Assembly (NCBI RefSeq): GCF_900113485.1
Contig: NZ_FOPM01000013.1
Coordinates: forward strand, 1 to 64,000
Length of the DNA: 64,000 nt
Origin: Methylobacterium gossipiicola
GTDB lineage: Bacteria; Pseudomonadota; Alphaproteobacteria; Rhizobiales; Beijerinckiaceae
Reading direction: 5' to 3'
Both the position numbers and the translations under genes were made by a program. The notes under the pieces are model-generated. The model had not been told where the DNA came from. It saw only the letters and a program-made list of their open reading frames with translations, and ran no database searches. Positions 18,919-27,606 of this stretch are shown here, one piece after another (the stretch's first letter is position 1; every line of letters begins with the position of its first letter).

Positions 18919-20418
18919 GTGCGTCAGTTCCCGCGACACGGATCACGGCCGGGGCCCCGCCATGCACGCCTGCGGCGGGCCGCCATCGCCTCCGGCATCG
19001 CCCTCGCCCTGGTCGCGGGCACGCGCGGCACCCAGGACGCCGTGGCCAACGGCGACACCCGCACGCTCTCGATCTATCACAGCCATACCAAGGAAAGCCT
19101 GACCGTCACGTTCAAGCGCGACGGTCGCTACGACCGTGCCGCCCTGGAGCAACTGAACTGGCTCCTGCGCGACTGGCGCGTCGACGAGCCGACCAAGATG
19201 GACCCGCGCTTGTTCGACACCGTGTGGGAAGCCTACCGCTCGGTCGGCTCGCAGGAGCCCATCACGGTGGTCTCGGCGTATCGGTCGCCCGGCACCAACG
19301 CCATGCTGCGCCGCCGCTCCAAGATGGTGGCGGAGTATAGCCAGCACATGCTCGGCAAGGCGATGGACTTCTACCTGCCCGACGTGTCCATCGATCAGAT
19401 CCGCGCCGTGGGCATGCGGATGCAGCGCGGAGGTGTCGGCTGGTATCCCCGCGCCGGTTCGCCCTTCGTCCACCTCGATGTCGGCTCCGTCCGCTCGTGG
19501 CCGCGCATGACCCACGATCAGCTCGCACGCCTGTTCCCCGACGGCAAGACCGTTCACCTGCCCTCCGATAACCGGCCCCTGCCCGGCTACGAACTCGCCC
19601 GCGCCGAGGTGCTGGCCCGCGGTGGCACCGTGCTGGGCATCACCCAGGTGGCGCAGGTGGACGAGGATGACGGCCCGAGCATCCGGGGCTTCTTCGCCAG
19701 CCTGTTCGGCGGCGGCAGCGAGACGCCCGCCCCGGCGCCCGCTCCCGTGGCGCGGGGCCGCGCCAAGCCCGCCGTGGTGGTGGCGAGCGCCGACCCCGAC
19801 GACACGACCGGCACCCGCGCAGCCCTCGCCTACGCCGCCCCGGCCGCGAGCGACACCCTCAACGCGGGCCTCCTGCGCCGCGACGGACGTGACGCCCGCA
19901 GCCTCCTGACCGCCGAGCCCGCCGGCGCTTCCGAGACCGGCAAAGCCGCGGACCTCGCCGCGTCGGACGCCCTGCCATCGCTGGCGATCCCCCTGCCCCC
20001 GCGTCGCCCGTCCGATCTTGCGGCCATCACCGCCGCCCTCACCATGCCCCTGCCCCCGCCGCGCCCGGCGATCCAGGTCGCGGGACTGGGATCCGCCGGA
20101 ATGGCGAATCTCGGCGCCGCGCCCGCCCCGGTGGCCCCCGCTCCCGTTGCCGCCCGGTTGGTCCCGGCCGGGGCCGATCCGAAGCTGCAGCTGCGCGCCC
20201 TGTTCGCCACCGCTGCGCAGGGCGCCTCTGAACCGGCGAGCCGCGCCGCCCCCGTGCGCGTCGCCGTCACCAAGGCCAAGCTCGACGGTGCGCCCGCCGG
20301 CAGCCTCACCCAGCCGGCGGCCGTCGCCACCCGCTTCTCCTCCCGCGCCCCGGGCGACGATCTCGCCGCCGGCCGCTTCTCGGGCTCGGCCACCCGCCCG
20401 GTGCCGGGCGCGCGCTGA
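18919..20418 (+). CDS. DUF882 / M15-type peptidase-like cell-wall protein (YcbK-like)
   Basis: With the GTG start chosen (AAGG five bases upstream) the protein has 499 residues. A signal or membrane anchor lies at about 15-40. The DUF882 domain follows, related to M15 zinc peptidases: YSQHMLGKAMDFYLPD supplies His and Asp ligands and PFVHLDVGSVRSW the second His. The second half is low-complexity Ala/Pro-rich and holds two related IPLPPRRP / MPLPPPRP segments. Related proteins act on or bind peptidoglycan in the periplasm. It follows the L,D-transpeptidase gene after about 220 bases that include a hairpin, so it has its own promoter. Confidence 0.88.
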   Translation: MRQFPRHGSRPGPRHARLRRAAIASGIALALVAGTRGTQDAVANGDTRTLSIYHSHTKESLTVTFKRDGRYDRAALEQLNWLLRDWRVDEPTKMDPRLFDTVWEAYRSVGSQEPITVVSAYRSPGTNAMLRRRSKMVAEYSQHMLGKAMDFYLPDVSIDQIRAVGMRMQRGGVGWYPRAGSPFVHLDVGSVRSWPRMTHDQLARLFPDGKTVHLPSDNRPLPGYELARAEVLARGGTVLGITQVAQVDEDDGPSIRGFFASLFGGGSETPAPAPAPVARGRAKPAVVVASADPDDTTGTRAALAYAAPAASDTLNAGLLRRDGRDARSLLTAEPAGASETGKAADLAASDALPSLAIPLPPRRPSDLAAITAALTMPLPPPRPAIQVAGLGSAGMANLGAAPAPVAPAPVAARLVPAGADPKLQLRALFATAAQGASEPASRAAPVRVAVTKAKLDGAPAGSLTQPAAVATRFSSRAPGDDLAAGRFSGSATRPVPGAR

Positions 20419-20443
20419 CGAGCCCGGCCTCGACGGGGGCTCG
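20419..20443 (+). terminator. Possible hairpin just past the DUF882 stop
   Basis: Arms CGAGCCC (20419-20425) and GGGCTCG (20437-20443), directly after the stop codon. No T-tract follows. It may mark the transcript end before the WYL regulator gene. Confidence 0.35.
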
Positions 20444-20511
20444 AAGGCAGGAGGACCCTCTGGACCTGCCTGGCGGCCCTCTCCCTGGCCGAGGGGTACT
20501 TCGGGTAACGG

Positions 20512-21207
20512 ATGTCGCGCTCCGAACGCCTCTTCGACCTGCTGCAGATCCTGCGCCGTCACCGAAACCCCGTTCGCGGACGAACGCTGGCCGATGAGAC
20601 CGGCGTGAGTCTGCGGACGCTCTACCGCGATATCGTCAGTCTTCAGGCGCTCGGCGCGGATATCAGGGGAGCGCCCGGTCTTGGGTATGTCCTGAGGCCC
20701 GGCTTTCTGCTGCCCCCTCTGATGTTCACGGCGGAGGAGATCGAAGCCCTGGTTCTCGGTTCACGGTGGGTCGCCGAGCGCGCGGACGATCGGCTTCGCG
20801 ACGCCGCGCGGAGCGCAATGCGTCGGATCGCGGCGGTGTTGCCCGACGCGCGTCGGGACGACATCGAAACATCACCGCTCCTGATTGGCCCCGGCGCAAC
20901 GATCCCGGCCGATCATGTCGACCTGACCGTGCTGCGCGAAGCCGTTCGGACCGAACGCAAGATCACGCTCACCTATCGTGACAAGGTCGGGAGGACGTCG
21001 GATGGGATCGTCTGGCCCTTCGCCCTCGCCTACTTCGAATCGGTTCGCGTGCTGATCGGATGGTGTGAGCTGCGCGAGGGGTTTCGTCATTTCCGTACGG
21101 ATCGGATCGTCTCGACCGGCCTTATGGAGGATCGTTATCCGAGACGGCGGCACGCCCTCCTGAAGGAGTGGCGCATCGCCGAAGGCCGTCCGCCAAGCGG
21201 GGATTGA
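20512..21207 (+). CDS. WYL-domain HTH transcriptional regulator (YafY family)
   Basis: A 231-residue regulator with an N-terminal winged helix (about 1-60; RTLADETGVSLRTLYRDIVSLQALGADI) and a WYL ligand-sensing domain (about 135-225; ITLTYRDKVGRTSDGIVWPFALAYFES... to the HFRTDRI segment). WYL proteins usually bind small ligands or nucleic acids and control nearby genes. The VOC-family gene starts 77 bases downstream on the same strand; WYL/YafY regulators are often paired with such genes, so it may control it. Confidence 0.9.
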   Translation: MSRSERLFDLLQILRRHRNPVRGRTLADETGVSLRTLYRDIVSLQALGADIRGAPGLGYVLRPGFLLPPLMFTAEEIEALVLGSRWVAERADDRLRDAARSAMRRIAAVLPDARRDDIETSPLLIGPGATIPADHVDLTVLREAVRTERKITLTYRDKVGRTSDGIVWPFALAYFESVRVLIGWCELREGFRHFRTDRIVSTGLMEDRYPRRRHALLKEWRIAEGRPPSGD

Positions 21208-21284
21208 TTCGCCGCTGCTGCCGGAAACTGACAGCCACACACCCTAACCTCCCCTTCGTTCACCGGGCGGATCGGAGGATCGGC

Positions 21285-21659
21285 ATGACCAGCACCAGCA
21301 CCCATTTCCTGTATGTCACGGACGTTTCGGCGAGCGCGACGTTCTACGCCCGTCTCCTCGATCTCGAGCCGACCGAGGTAAGCGCGACCTTCGTGCTCTT
21401 CGTCCTGTCACAGGGGCTCACGCTCGGCTTGTGGGAGAAAGCGGACGTCCAGCCAGCCCCTTTGACGGGGGGAGGCGGCGGCGAACTCGGCTTCAAGGTG
21501 GCCCACGTATCGGAGGTCGATCGTATCCACGAGGCGTGGGTGGCGAAGGGCGCGTCGACTCCGTTTCCCCCCACCGACCTCGACTTCGGCCGAAGCTTCG
21601 TTGCCCTCGATCCGGATGGGCACCGATTGCGCGTCTATGCCGTTGTCGGAGATCGGTGA
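21285..21659 (+). CDS. VOC-family (glyoxalase/bleomycin-resistance fold) protein
   Basis: A 124-residue single-module VOC protein with two beta-alpha-beta-beta-beta units: THFLYVTDVSASATFYARLLDLEP at the start and ELGFKVAHVSEVDRIHEAW... FVALDPDGHRLRVY in the second half, the latter giving the usual DPDGHRL signature. Members include dioxygenases, glyoxalase-like and resistance proteins; the substrate cannot be named. Start ATG has GGAGG upstream. It follows the WYL regulator gene on the same strand. Confidence 0.85.
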   Translation: MTSTSTHFLYVTDVSASATFYARLLDLEPTEVSATFVLFVLSQGLTLGLWEKADVQPAPLTGGGGGELGFKVAHVSEVDRIHEAWVAKGASTPFPPTDLDFGRSFVALDPDGHRLRVYAVVGDR

Positions 21660-21745
21660 GGCGAGCGGCTTTCCCCCCGGACTTGCGCTTTCCGGACTTG
21701 CGGGGCGTTCCGGCCGAGCGTTCGCTGCGCGCGGCCCCTTCGCCC

Positions 21746-22012
21746 TCACACCATGCCGAGCGCCTGCATGTAGAGTTCCAGGATGGCTTCCTCCTCCTGG
21801 CGCTCGGCGTGGTCCTTCTTGCGCAGGGAGATGATCTTGCGCAGGGCCTTCACGTCGAAGCCCGTGCCCTTGGCCTCCGCGTAGACGTCCTTGATGTCCG
21901 AGGCGAGGCCGGCCTTCTCCTCCTCCAAGCGCTCGATGCGCTCGATGAAGCTTTTCAGCTGGTCGGCGGCGACGGAGGAAGCATCGACGGCGGGTTCGGC
22001 GGAAGCGGCCAT
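21746..22012 (-). CDS. gapR: GapR family (DUF2312) nucleoid-associated protein
   Basis: An 88-residue protein of the DUF2312 family; in Caulobacter, GapR binds overtwisted DNA, stimulates topoisomerases and is needed for replication and cell-cycle progress. The family core is clear: [27 protein letters not shown] followed by [27 protein letters not shown] and the acidic [14 protein letters not shown] end. Start ATG at MAASAEPA is preferred over one 20 codons upstream (22072), which would add a charged non-family tail. DUF1244 lies further along the plus-coordinate side on the same strand. Confidence 0.95.
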   Translation of the reverse strand: MAASAEPAVDASSVAADQLKSFIERIERLEEEKAGLASDIKDVYAEAKGTGFDVKALRKIISLRKKDHAERQEEEAILELYMQALGMV

Positions 22013-22106
22013 GGTCGTGACAATCCCTGACTGGCGAGGCGCATTCTGTCGAATGCACCGGAACCGCTTCACTAAGCGTTCAAGCTTACCGGGTTGTTAC
22101 GGCCTG

Positions 22107-22130
22107 GGCCCCGACACGCAGACCGGGGCC
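22107..22130 (-). terminator. Hairpin downstream of the DUF1244 gene
   Basis: Arms GGCCCCG (22107-22113) and CGGGGCC (22124-22130) with a 10-base loop, about 37 bases past the DUF1244 stop on the minus strand and upstream of gapR. No T-tract, so a terminator is possible but not firm. Confidence 0.35.
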
Positions 22131-22167
22131 AAGTCTCTGGTTGCGCTGCGCTTTCGCTCTAGCGAGC

Positions 22168-22518
22168 TCAGTGCGCCTCGGGGGCCTTGGCGGCGAAGGC
22201 CGCCTGCTGCTCCGGCGTCGCCTCGGCCTGGTGCAGGCGCTTCCACGATTCGTAGGGCATGCCGTAGACCGCTTCACGACTCGCATCCTTGGTCAGCGCC
22301 ACGCCCTTTTCGTCGGCCGCGTCCTTGAGCCAATTCGACAGGCAGTTGCGGCAGAACCCGGCCAGATTCATGAGGTCGATGTTCTGCACGTCCGTCCGGT
22401 TGCGCAGGTGCGAGACGAGGCGGCGGAACACCGCCGACTCGAGTTCCGTGCGGGTGGCGGCGTCGATCCCGTCCAGGGCGTCTTCCGAGGCCGCTTCGGT
22501 CGGTGCGGGATGGGTCAT
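22168..22518 (-). CDS. DUF1244 family protein
   Basis: A 116-residue small soluble protein. The DUF1244 signature is strong: FRRLVSHLRNRTDVQNIDLMNLAGFCRNCLSNWL (about residues 31-64, with the paired cysteines of FCRNC), then YGMPYESWKRLHQ. Structures of relatives show a compact helical fold; the function is unknown. A gene of this family near gapR, N-formylglutamate amidohydrolase, DUF1036 and pyruvate kinase is a recurrent order in Rhizobiales as I recall it, which supports this block being core chromosome. Confidence 0.93.
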   Translation of the reverse strand: MTHPAPTEAASEDALDGIDAATRTELESAVFRRLVSHLRNRTDVQNIDLMNLAGFCRNCLSNWLKDAADEKGVALTKDASREAVYGMPYESWKRLHQAEATPEQQAAFAAKAPEAH

Positions 22519-22997
22519 GGCGATGTCCTCGCGGTGTCGTTGGCGTCACGTGATACGGCGTCGGTCCCGCGCCTGGAAGGTGCCGGAGCCCGTCGCACCC
22601 GGCCGAGCCGGATGGATCGATCGGGGCCTATGGGTCAGGTCGGGTCGCAGTCCCGCCCGTCAAGCGGAGCATGTCTGCGGCGAGGGGCTGCGGCGCTACA
22701 GGTGCGAACCAGATCCGATGGTGTCGGGAAAGAAATAGGGCTGAAATCGTTCCCGATCTTGATCTAGGTAAAAGTCGTTCTGCTGAAATCGGATTGTTTT
22801 CAGTTGACGATTTCGAAAGGGGCTGGTGTCCGAATCACGGTCGGGGGCGGTGCGCGCATTTGTTCGCATCGTTACGCTTGCTTCGGTCTGTTCTCGCCCT
22901 AACCTGAATTGCAGAATAGTGTTGTGGTGTCCTGGGTTTGGAGTTGTGTGGCGGCCGGTTCTCGTCCGGTCGCGTGGGGGGGATCGAGACTCTGGCG
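22519..22997. other. Divergent intergenic region DUF1244 / PAS protein
   Basis: About 480 bases without a convincing gene. The half nearer the PAS gene (22725-22925) is richer in A+T than the surroundings and probably carries its promoter. An ATGGATCGATC motif at 22612 resembles ones near 26120 and 29860. The frames open here lack family features. Confidence 0.5.
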
Positions 22998-23588
22998 ATG
23001 GATGCAGCGGCCTACGGCTTCACCGATCTCGAGCGCCTCCGCGCCGCCCTCGATGCCTCCTGCGTCGTCGGCACCTGGGATTGGGACCACGTCGTCGGGG
23101 CGGTGATCTACGACGAGGGCGCGGCGCGGTTCCTGACCGGTCAGCCCGAACTCGCCGGCCGCCACCTTCGCGGCCCCGCCGCCCTCGCCGCCGTGCACCC
23201 CAGCGACCTGACCTGGCTCATGGAGCATATGCTCCGGACCGTGCAGAACGGCGGTCTGGTTCTGGCGGAATACCGCGTCTTCGAGGCGGACGGGGCGGTG
23301 CGCTGGTTGCTCAGTCGGGGACGGACCTACCACGACGCGGCGGGCCGGCCGGAGCGCTCCCACGGCATCCTCATTGACATCACCGAGATGCGTGACGGTG
23401 GCGAGCGCTACATACTCGGCACCGAACCGATGGCCGAGAACAGGCTCATGCGCGCGGCCGACTTGGCCCTCACCCTGAAGGGCCTCCTCGGAGCAGACGT
23501 TCCCCCGGAGGTGAGCGCCGCGGCCGACCGGCTTCTCCTGAGCCTCGGCCGTGCCATCGCCCGCAGGACCGAGCGCTACGCCCATTGA
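22998..23588 (+). CDS. PAS-domain protein without visible output domain
   Basis: A 196-residue cytoplasmic protein. A PAS fold with PAC tail spans about residues 8-140: LDASCVVGTWDWDHVVGAVIYDE, HPSDLTWLMEHM, EYRVFEADGAVRWLLSRGR, HGILIDITEMRD. The last 55 residues form a helical tail with no kinase, GGDEF or HTH motif. It may be a lone sensor that binds a partner, or a truncated kinase. The start is uncertain: ATG at MDAAAYGF has a weak ribosome site, and a TTG lies 20 codons upstream. It converges on the N-formylglutamate amidohydrolase gene. Confidence 0.8.
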   Translation: MDAAAYGFTDLERLRAALDASCVVGTWDWDHVVGAVIYDEGAARFLTGQPELAGRHLRGPAALAAVHPSDLTWLMEHMLRTVQNGGLVLAEYRVFEADGAVRWLLSRGRTYHDAAGRPERSHGILIDITEMRDGGERYILGTEPMAENRLMRAADLALTLKGLLGADVPPEVSAAADRLLLSLGRAIARRTERYAH

Positions 23589-23629
23589 GGGGGGCGGTCC
23601 GGGAGATTTCGTCGGGCGGGGATCCGGTT

Positions 23630-24367
23630 TCAGGGCAACAGGGGCCGCAGCAGGCGGGCGAAGCGCTCCGCCCATTCGATCTGGCCGGGTTCCGCCGCGA
23701 TGAGATCCTGGCGGATCTCCACCAGGGCGTTGCGCAGGCCGCGCGCGATGGCGTGGCGGTCGATGGTATCGCCCGGCAGGCCGCCGCCATAGGGCTCGTT
23801 GTCGCCCACGGTGAGGCCGGCTGGGTCGGCGCGCAAACCCGCGATGAGTGGCGCGCTCAGGCGGTCGTCCCGGTCCCACAGGATGCCGACGTGCCACGGG
23901 CGCGCCACCGTGCGCCAATAGGGCGTGAAGCTGTGCATGGTGAGAATCGCCGGCGGCACGCCCGTCGCCTCGGCCGCCGCCACATGCGCGTCGATGGCCG
24001 CGTCGAAGGGTGCGTAGAACCGGCGGATGCGCTCGGCCTTGCCCGCCTCGTCGATGCGGGCGTTGCCCGGCACGATGGCGCCGTCGGAGAGGCGCATCAC
24101 CAGGGTCGGGTCAGCCCGGCCCCGGTTCGGGTCGATGATGAGTCGCGAGAACCGGGTGAGGATCGCGGGCGCGCCGAGCAGGGCCGCGAGATGCCGGGTC
24201 ACCGCCGCCGCGCCGATGTCGTAGGCGATGTGCCGGGCGAATTCGTGCTCCGGCACGCCGAGCTGGTCGAGATCCTCGGGCACGTGGTTCGAGGCATGGT
24301 CGCAGACCAGAAGCAGGCCGCGGCTGGAATCGCCTGGAATGGTCTCGACGGGATGCGGTGGCAGCAT
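23630..24367 (-). CDS. N-formylglutamate amidohydrolase family protein
   Basis: A 245-residue enzyme of the FGase family, which hydrolyses N-formyl-L-glutamate at the end of one histidine-degradation route, though many homologues have other or unknown substrates. Clear motifs: LLVCDHASNHVPEDL near residues 18-32, IAYDIGAAAVTRHLA, SRLIIDPNR and the TMHSFTP metal/substrate loop. No hut genes are nearby, so a catabolic role is not supported by context. The start ATG at MLPPHPVE was chosen because the frame upstream is Arg/Pro-rich without family similarity. Confidence 0.9.
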   Translation of the reverse strand: MLPPHPVETIPGDSSRGLLLVCDHASNHVPEDLDQLGVPEHEFARHIAYDIGAAAVTRHLAALLGAPAILTRFSRLIIDPNRGRADPTLVMRLSDGAIVPGNARIDEAGKAERIRRFYAPFDAAIDAHVAAAEATGVPPAILTMHSFTPYWRTVARPWHVGILWDRDDRLSAPLIAGLRADPAGLTVGDNEPYGGGLPGDTIDRHAIARGLRNALVEIRQDLIAAEPGQIEWAERFARLLRPLLP

Positions 24368-24603
24368 GGGCGGCGGGGTCCTGGGCGCTGGTCCTGGGGC
24401 TCGGGCGGGGCCGGGCAAGTTTCCGGCCATGCCATCGCGCGCTTGCCGCGACGGCGAGCGTCGGGCACAGCACGTATCGCGGACAAGCGCGGGCACGGCA
24501 ACACGCGGGCCTGCCCGAACTGATCCCGCGAACAATCACGATCCGGCGCGGAACGCCGGGCGGCCTCCCTCACGACCTCTTTTCCGCGATACACGGACAC
24601 GCC

Positions 24604-25902
24604 ATGACCGCGCCCTCCCCCGCCGATCCCCGCGCCCTCCTCCTCGGCATCCTCGACGAGGCCATCGCGGCTGCCCATCCGGCCCGTTGCCTCGTGCCGC
24701 ACCTGCCGGCCCCCGGCCCCGGCCGGCTCATCATCCTGGGCGCGGGCAAGGCCGGTGGCTCCATGGCGGCCGTGGCGAGCCGGTTCTACCGGGAAGAGCA
24801 CGGCGTCGACGAGAGCCGCATCGTCGGTCTGGCGGTGGCCCGCCACGGCTACGGCGAGGAGGCGCCGATGATCCGCATGGTCGAGGCCGGGCATCCCGTG
24901 CCCGACCAGGCCGGCATCGACGCCACCGCCGATGCCCTGAAGATCGCCGCCGATGCCGGCCCGGACGACGACGTGCTGGTGCTGCTCTCGGGCGGCGGCT
25001 CGGCCAACTGGATCGCGCCGGCCGGGGACCTGACCCTCACGGAGAAGCAGGCCATCACCAAGGCGCTCCTGCGCTCGGGCGCGCCCATCAACGAGATCAA
25101 CTGCGTGCGCAAGCACCTGTCGCGGATCAAGGGCGGCCGCCTCGCCCTCATGGCCCGCAATGCCCGCTCGATCCTGACGCTGGCCATCTCCGACGTGCCC
25201 CATGACGATCCGGCGGTGATCGCCTCCGGCCCCACGGTGCCGGACCCCTCGACCCTGGCGGACGCCCGCGCCATCTGCGAGCGCCGGGGCATCCCGCTGC
25301 CGGAGACGGCCAAAGCCCTCCTGGCCGACCCCGTCAACGAGACCCCGAAGGCCGGGGACGCCGCCTTCGCCCGCGCCGAGTACCGCATCATCGCCCGGCC
25401 CATCGACGCCCTGGAGGCGGCGGCCGAGGCTGCGCGCCGCGCCGGCTACGAGCCGGTGATGCTCGGCCCCGACGTCGAGGGCGAGGCCCGCGAGGTCGCC
25501 GCCGAGCACGCGACGCTCGCCCTCAAGTATCAGGCGGACGGCGCCAAGGTCGCCATCATCTCGGGCGGTGAACTCACCGTCACCATCAAGGGCGAGGGCC
25601 ATGGCGGGCCCAATCAGGAATACGCCCTGGCGCTCGCCCTGGCGCTGGACGGCGCCCCCGGCATCCTCGGCATCGCCGCCGACACGGACGGCACGGACGG
25701 CGGACGCGGCGAGGCGACCGACCCGGCCGGCGGCCTCGTCGATCCCACCACCCTCGCCCGTGCCCGCGCCGCCGGCCTCGACCCCGCCGCCATGCTGGCC
25801 GACAACGACTCGACCCGGTTCTTCGCCACCATCGGCGACCTCGTCCAGCCGGGTCCGACCCGCACCAACGTCAACGATTGCCGGGTCATCCTTGTCGGGT
25901 AA
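24604..25902 (+). CDS. Glycerate 2-kinase (MOFRL/GckA family)
   Basis: A 432-residue kinase that forms 2-phosphoglycerate from D-glycerate and ATP. The N-terminal DUF4147 domain has LIILGAGKAGGSMAAV near residues 40-55 and VLLSGGGSANWIAPA; INCVRKHLSRIKGGRLA follows. The C-terminal MOFRL domain carries AIISGGELTVTIKGEGHGGPNQEYAL and ADTDGTDG. In methylotrophs with the serine cycle this enzyme (GckA) is needed for C1 assimilation, which fits a Methylobacterium-like host; elsewhere it serves glyoxylate or hydroxypyruvate use. No other serine-cycle genes are adjacent. Confidence 0.93.
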   Translation: MTAPSPADPRALLLGILDEAIAAAHPARCLVPHLPAPGPGRLIILGAGKAGGSMAAVASRFYREEHGVDESRIVGLAVARHGYGEEAPMIRMVEAGHPVPDQAGIDATADALKIAADAGPDDDVLVLLSGGGSANWIAPAGDLTLTEKQAITKALLRSGAPINEINCVRKHLSRIKGGRLALMARNARSILTLAISDVPHDDPAVIASGPTVPDPSTLADARAICERRGIPLPETAKALLADPVNETPKAGDAAFARAEYRIIARPIDALEAAAEAARRAGYEPVMLGPDVEGEAREVAAEHATLALKYQADGAKVAIISGGELTVTIKGEGHGGPNQEYALALALALDGAPGILGIAADTDGTDGGRGEATDPAGGLVDPTTLARARAAGLDPAAMLADNDSTRFFATIGDLVQPGPTRTNVNDCRVILVG

Positions 25903-25948
25903 GCGATCCACGGCGGTCGAAAGACCGGCGCCCGTGGCCGGGCGTCGG

Positions 25949-25996
25949 CTCTCCTTGGCCTCGTTCCGGCGCGGGTCCCCGCTTCTGAAAGGAGAG
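25949..25996 (+). repeat. Inverted repeat after the glycerate kinase gene
   Basis: Eight-base perfect arms CTCTCCTT (25949-25956) and AAGGAGAG (25989-25996) with a 32-base G+C-rich loop; a second CTCTCCTT occurs about 50 bases further on. It may be a transcript end structure or a remnant of an intergenic repeat. Confidence 0.3.
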
Positions 25997-26158
25997 GGAC
26001 GGGGCGAGGTGCGGTCCCTGTCCGGACAGGTGACACACCTCGCCGTAAGTCTCTCCTTCCGAGGGAGCCCGTTACGTCCCGTGCCGGCGTCGGGGGGGCA
26101 AGCCGTCTTTAAGGATCGTATGGATCGGTCTGATCGGCAGCAGAGGAAATCCAGCACG

Positions 26159-26596
26159 ATGCGCGCGGTCCGTGCTTGCCAGCGGTTCGTCGCCACGACC
26201 GTTCCGGCCCTCTTTCTTTTCGCGAGTCCCGCCCACGCGGACCTGCGCATGTGCAACCTCACCACCAGCAAGGTCGGCATCGCCCTCGGCTACCGCGACC
26301 CCCAGGGCTGGGTGACGGAGGGGTGGTGGGAGGTGGCGCCCAAGGGCTGCGAGACCCTGCTGAAGGGCGCGCTCGCGGCGCGGTTCTATTACGTCTACGC
26401 CGTGGACTACACGCGGGGCGGCGAGTGGGCCGGTCGCTCGCTCATGTGCACCAAGGACCGGGAATTCACGATCCGGGGCGTCGAGGATTGCCTGGCGCGG
26501 GGCTTCGACCGCAACGGCTTCTACGAGGTCGATACCGGCGAACAGAAGAGCTGGACGATCCAGCTCACCGATCCGAACCAGCCGCCGGCGCCCTGA
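26159..26596 (+). CDS. DUF1036 exported protein
   Basis: A 145-residue protein with a signal peptide (about 1-27, cut likely after PAHA) and one DUF1036 domain: LRMCNLTTSKVGIALGYRDPQGWVTEGWWEVAPKGCETLL, then FYYVYAVDYTRGGEW and MCTKDREFTIRG with further cysteines that may form disulfides. Function unknown; the family is widespread in Rhizobiales and is periplasmic. Start ATG has AGAGGAA upstream. It converges on the Ldh_2-type gene with only six bases between the stop codons. Confidence 0.9.
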   Translation: MRAVRACQRFVATTVPALFLFASPAHADLRMCNLTTSKVGIALGYRDPQGWVTEGWWEVAPKGCETLLKGALAARFYYVYAVDYTRGGEWAGRSLMCTKDREFTIRGVEDCLARGFDRNGFYEVDTGEQKSWTIQLTDPNQPPAP

Positions 26597-26602
26597 CGAA
26601 GG

Positions 26603-27604
26603 TCACACGGCCTCGATCTCGGCCAGCAGGGCGTCCGACAGGGTGAGTCCCGATTCCGCCGCGCGCGCCCGGGCGGCGAGGCGACGGGTGCCCGGCAGGC
26701 GGGCGCCGTCCTGATCCTCGATCATGGCCGCCAGGGCGGCGAAGCGTTCGCAGGCATCGGTCGCGAAGGCTGTGGCGTCGAGGGCGAGGATGAGCTGGCC
26801 CGTGCCGGGCGGCTCGCCGACGGCGTCGAGGAAGGAGGTCGCCTCTCCGGCAAAGCGCGCACCCACGAGCCCGGCCGCGAGGAGTTCGACCATGAGGGCC
26901 AGCGCCGTCCCCTTGGCGTCGCCGAGCGGGATCATGGTCCCGGCGAGCGCCGCTGCCGGATCGGTGGTGGGCCGGCCCGCCGCGTCCACCGCCCAGCCCT
27001 CGGGAATCGCCTCGCCCCGCTGCCGGGCGGCGACGATGTTGCCCCGCGCCACCTTCGAGAGGGAGAGGTCGACCACGAGGGGCGAGCGCCCCGGCAGGGG
27101 GCAGGCGAAGGCGATGGGATTGGTGCCGAACACCGCCCGGTTGCCGCCCCAGGGCGCCATGGCGGCCGGTGCGTTGGCGAACAGCAGGGCCACCAGCCCC
27201 TGCGCCGCCAGGGCCTCGGCCGGGCGCCCGGCGGCACCGCAATGGTGCGAGCGCCGGATGGCCGCCGCCGCCACGCCCTGGCTTCGGGCGAGGTCGGGCA
27301 ATGCCGCCACCGCCGCGTCGAGGGCCGGATAGGCGAAGCCGTGTCCGGCATCCACGGCGAGGAGGCCCGGCCGGGGCCGAGTGACGGTGACGGCGACGTC
27401 GCCCACCAGCTTGGCGGCGCGGATCTGCGCCCCGTAGGCGATGAGGCGCACGAGTCCATGCGATGCGAGGCCGTCCGCCTCAGCCCCCACGAGGGCGCGG
27501 GCCGTGCTCTCCGCCGCCGCCCGCCCGGTGCCGCAGCGCAGGAGCGTGCGCACCGCGAGGGCGTGGGCCTCGGTGAGGGTCAGGGTCGGCATGTCTCGGA
27601 ACAT
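26603..27604 (-). CDS. Malate/L-lactate/ureidoglycolate dehydrogenase family (Ldh_2) oxidoreductase
   Basis: A 333-residue NAD(P)-dependent dehydrogenase of the Ldh_2 (non-classical, beta-rich) family. Landmarks: the early LVGAEADGLASHGLVRLIAY segment with the conserved SHG, RRSHHCGAAGRPAEAL with the substrate His, NRAVFGTNPIAFACP and AKGTALALMVELLAAGLVGA. Family members oxidise malate, lactate, ureidoglycolate, sulfolactate or reduce imino acids; the exact substrate is not evident. The start may be at 27604 or at the second ATG at 27592 (MPTLTL). A coiled-coil gene ends two bases upstream, so the pair is probably one transcript. Confidence 0.88.
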   Translation of the reverse strand: MFRDMPTLTLTEAHALAVRTLLRCGTGRAAAESTARALVGAEADGLASHGLVRLIAYGAQIRAAKLVGDVAVTVTRPRPGLLAVDAGHGFAYPALDAAVAALPDLARSQGVAAAAIRRSHHCGAAGRPAEALAAQGLVALLFANAPAAMAPWGGNRAVFGTNPIAFACPLPGRSPLVVDLSLSKVARGNIVAARQRGEAIPEGWAVDAAGRPTTDPAAALAGTMIPLGDAKGTALALMVELLAAGLVGARFAGEATSFLDAVGEPPGTGQLILALDATAFATDACERFAALAAMIEDQDGARLPGTRRLAARARAAESGLTLSDALLAEIEAV

Positions 27605-27606
27605 CC

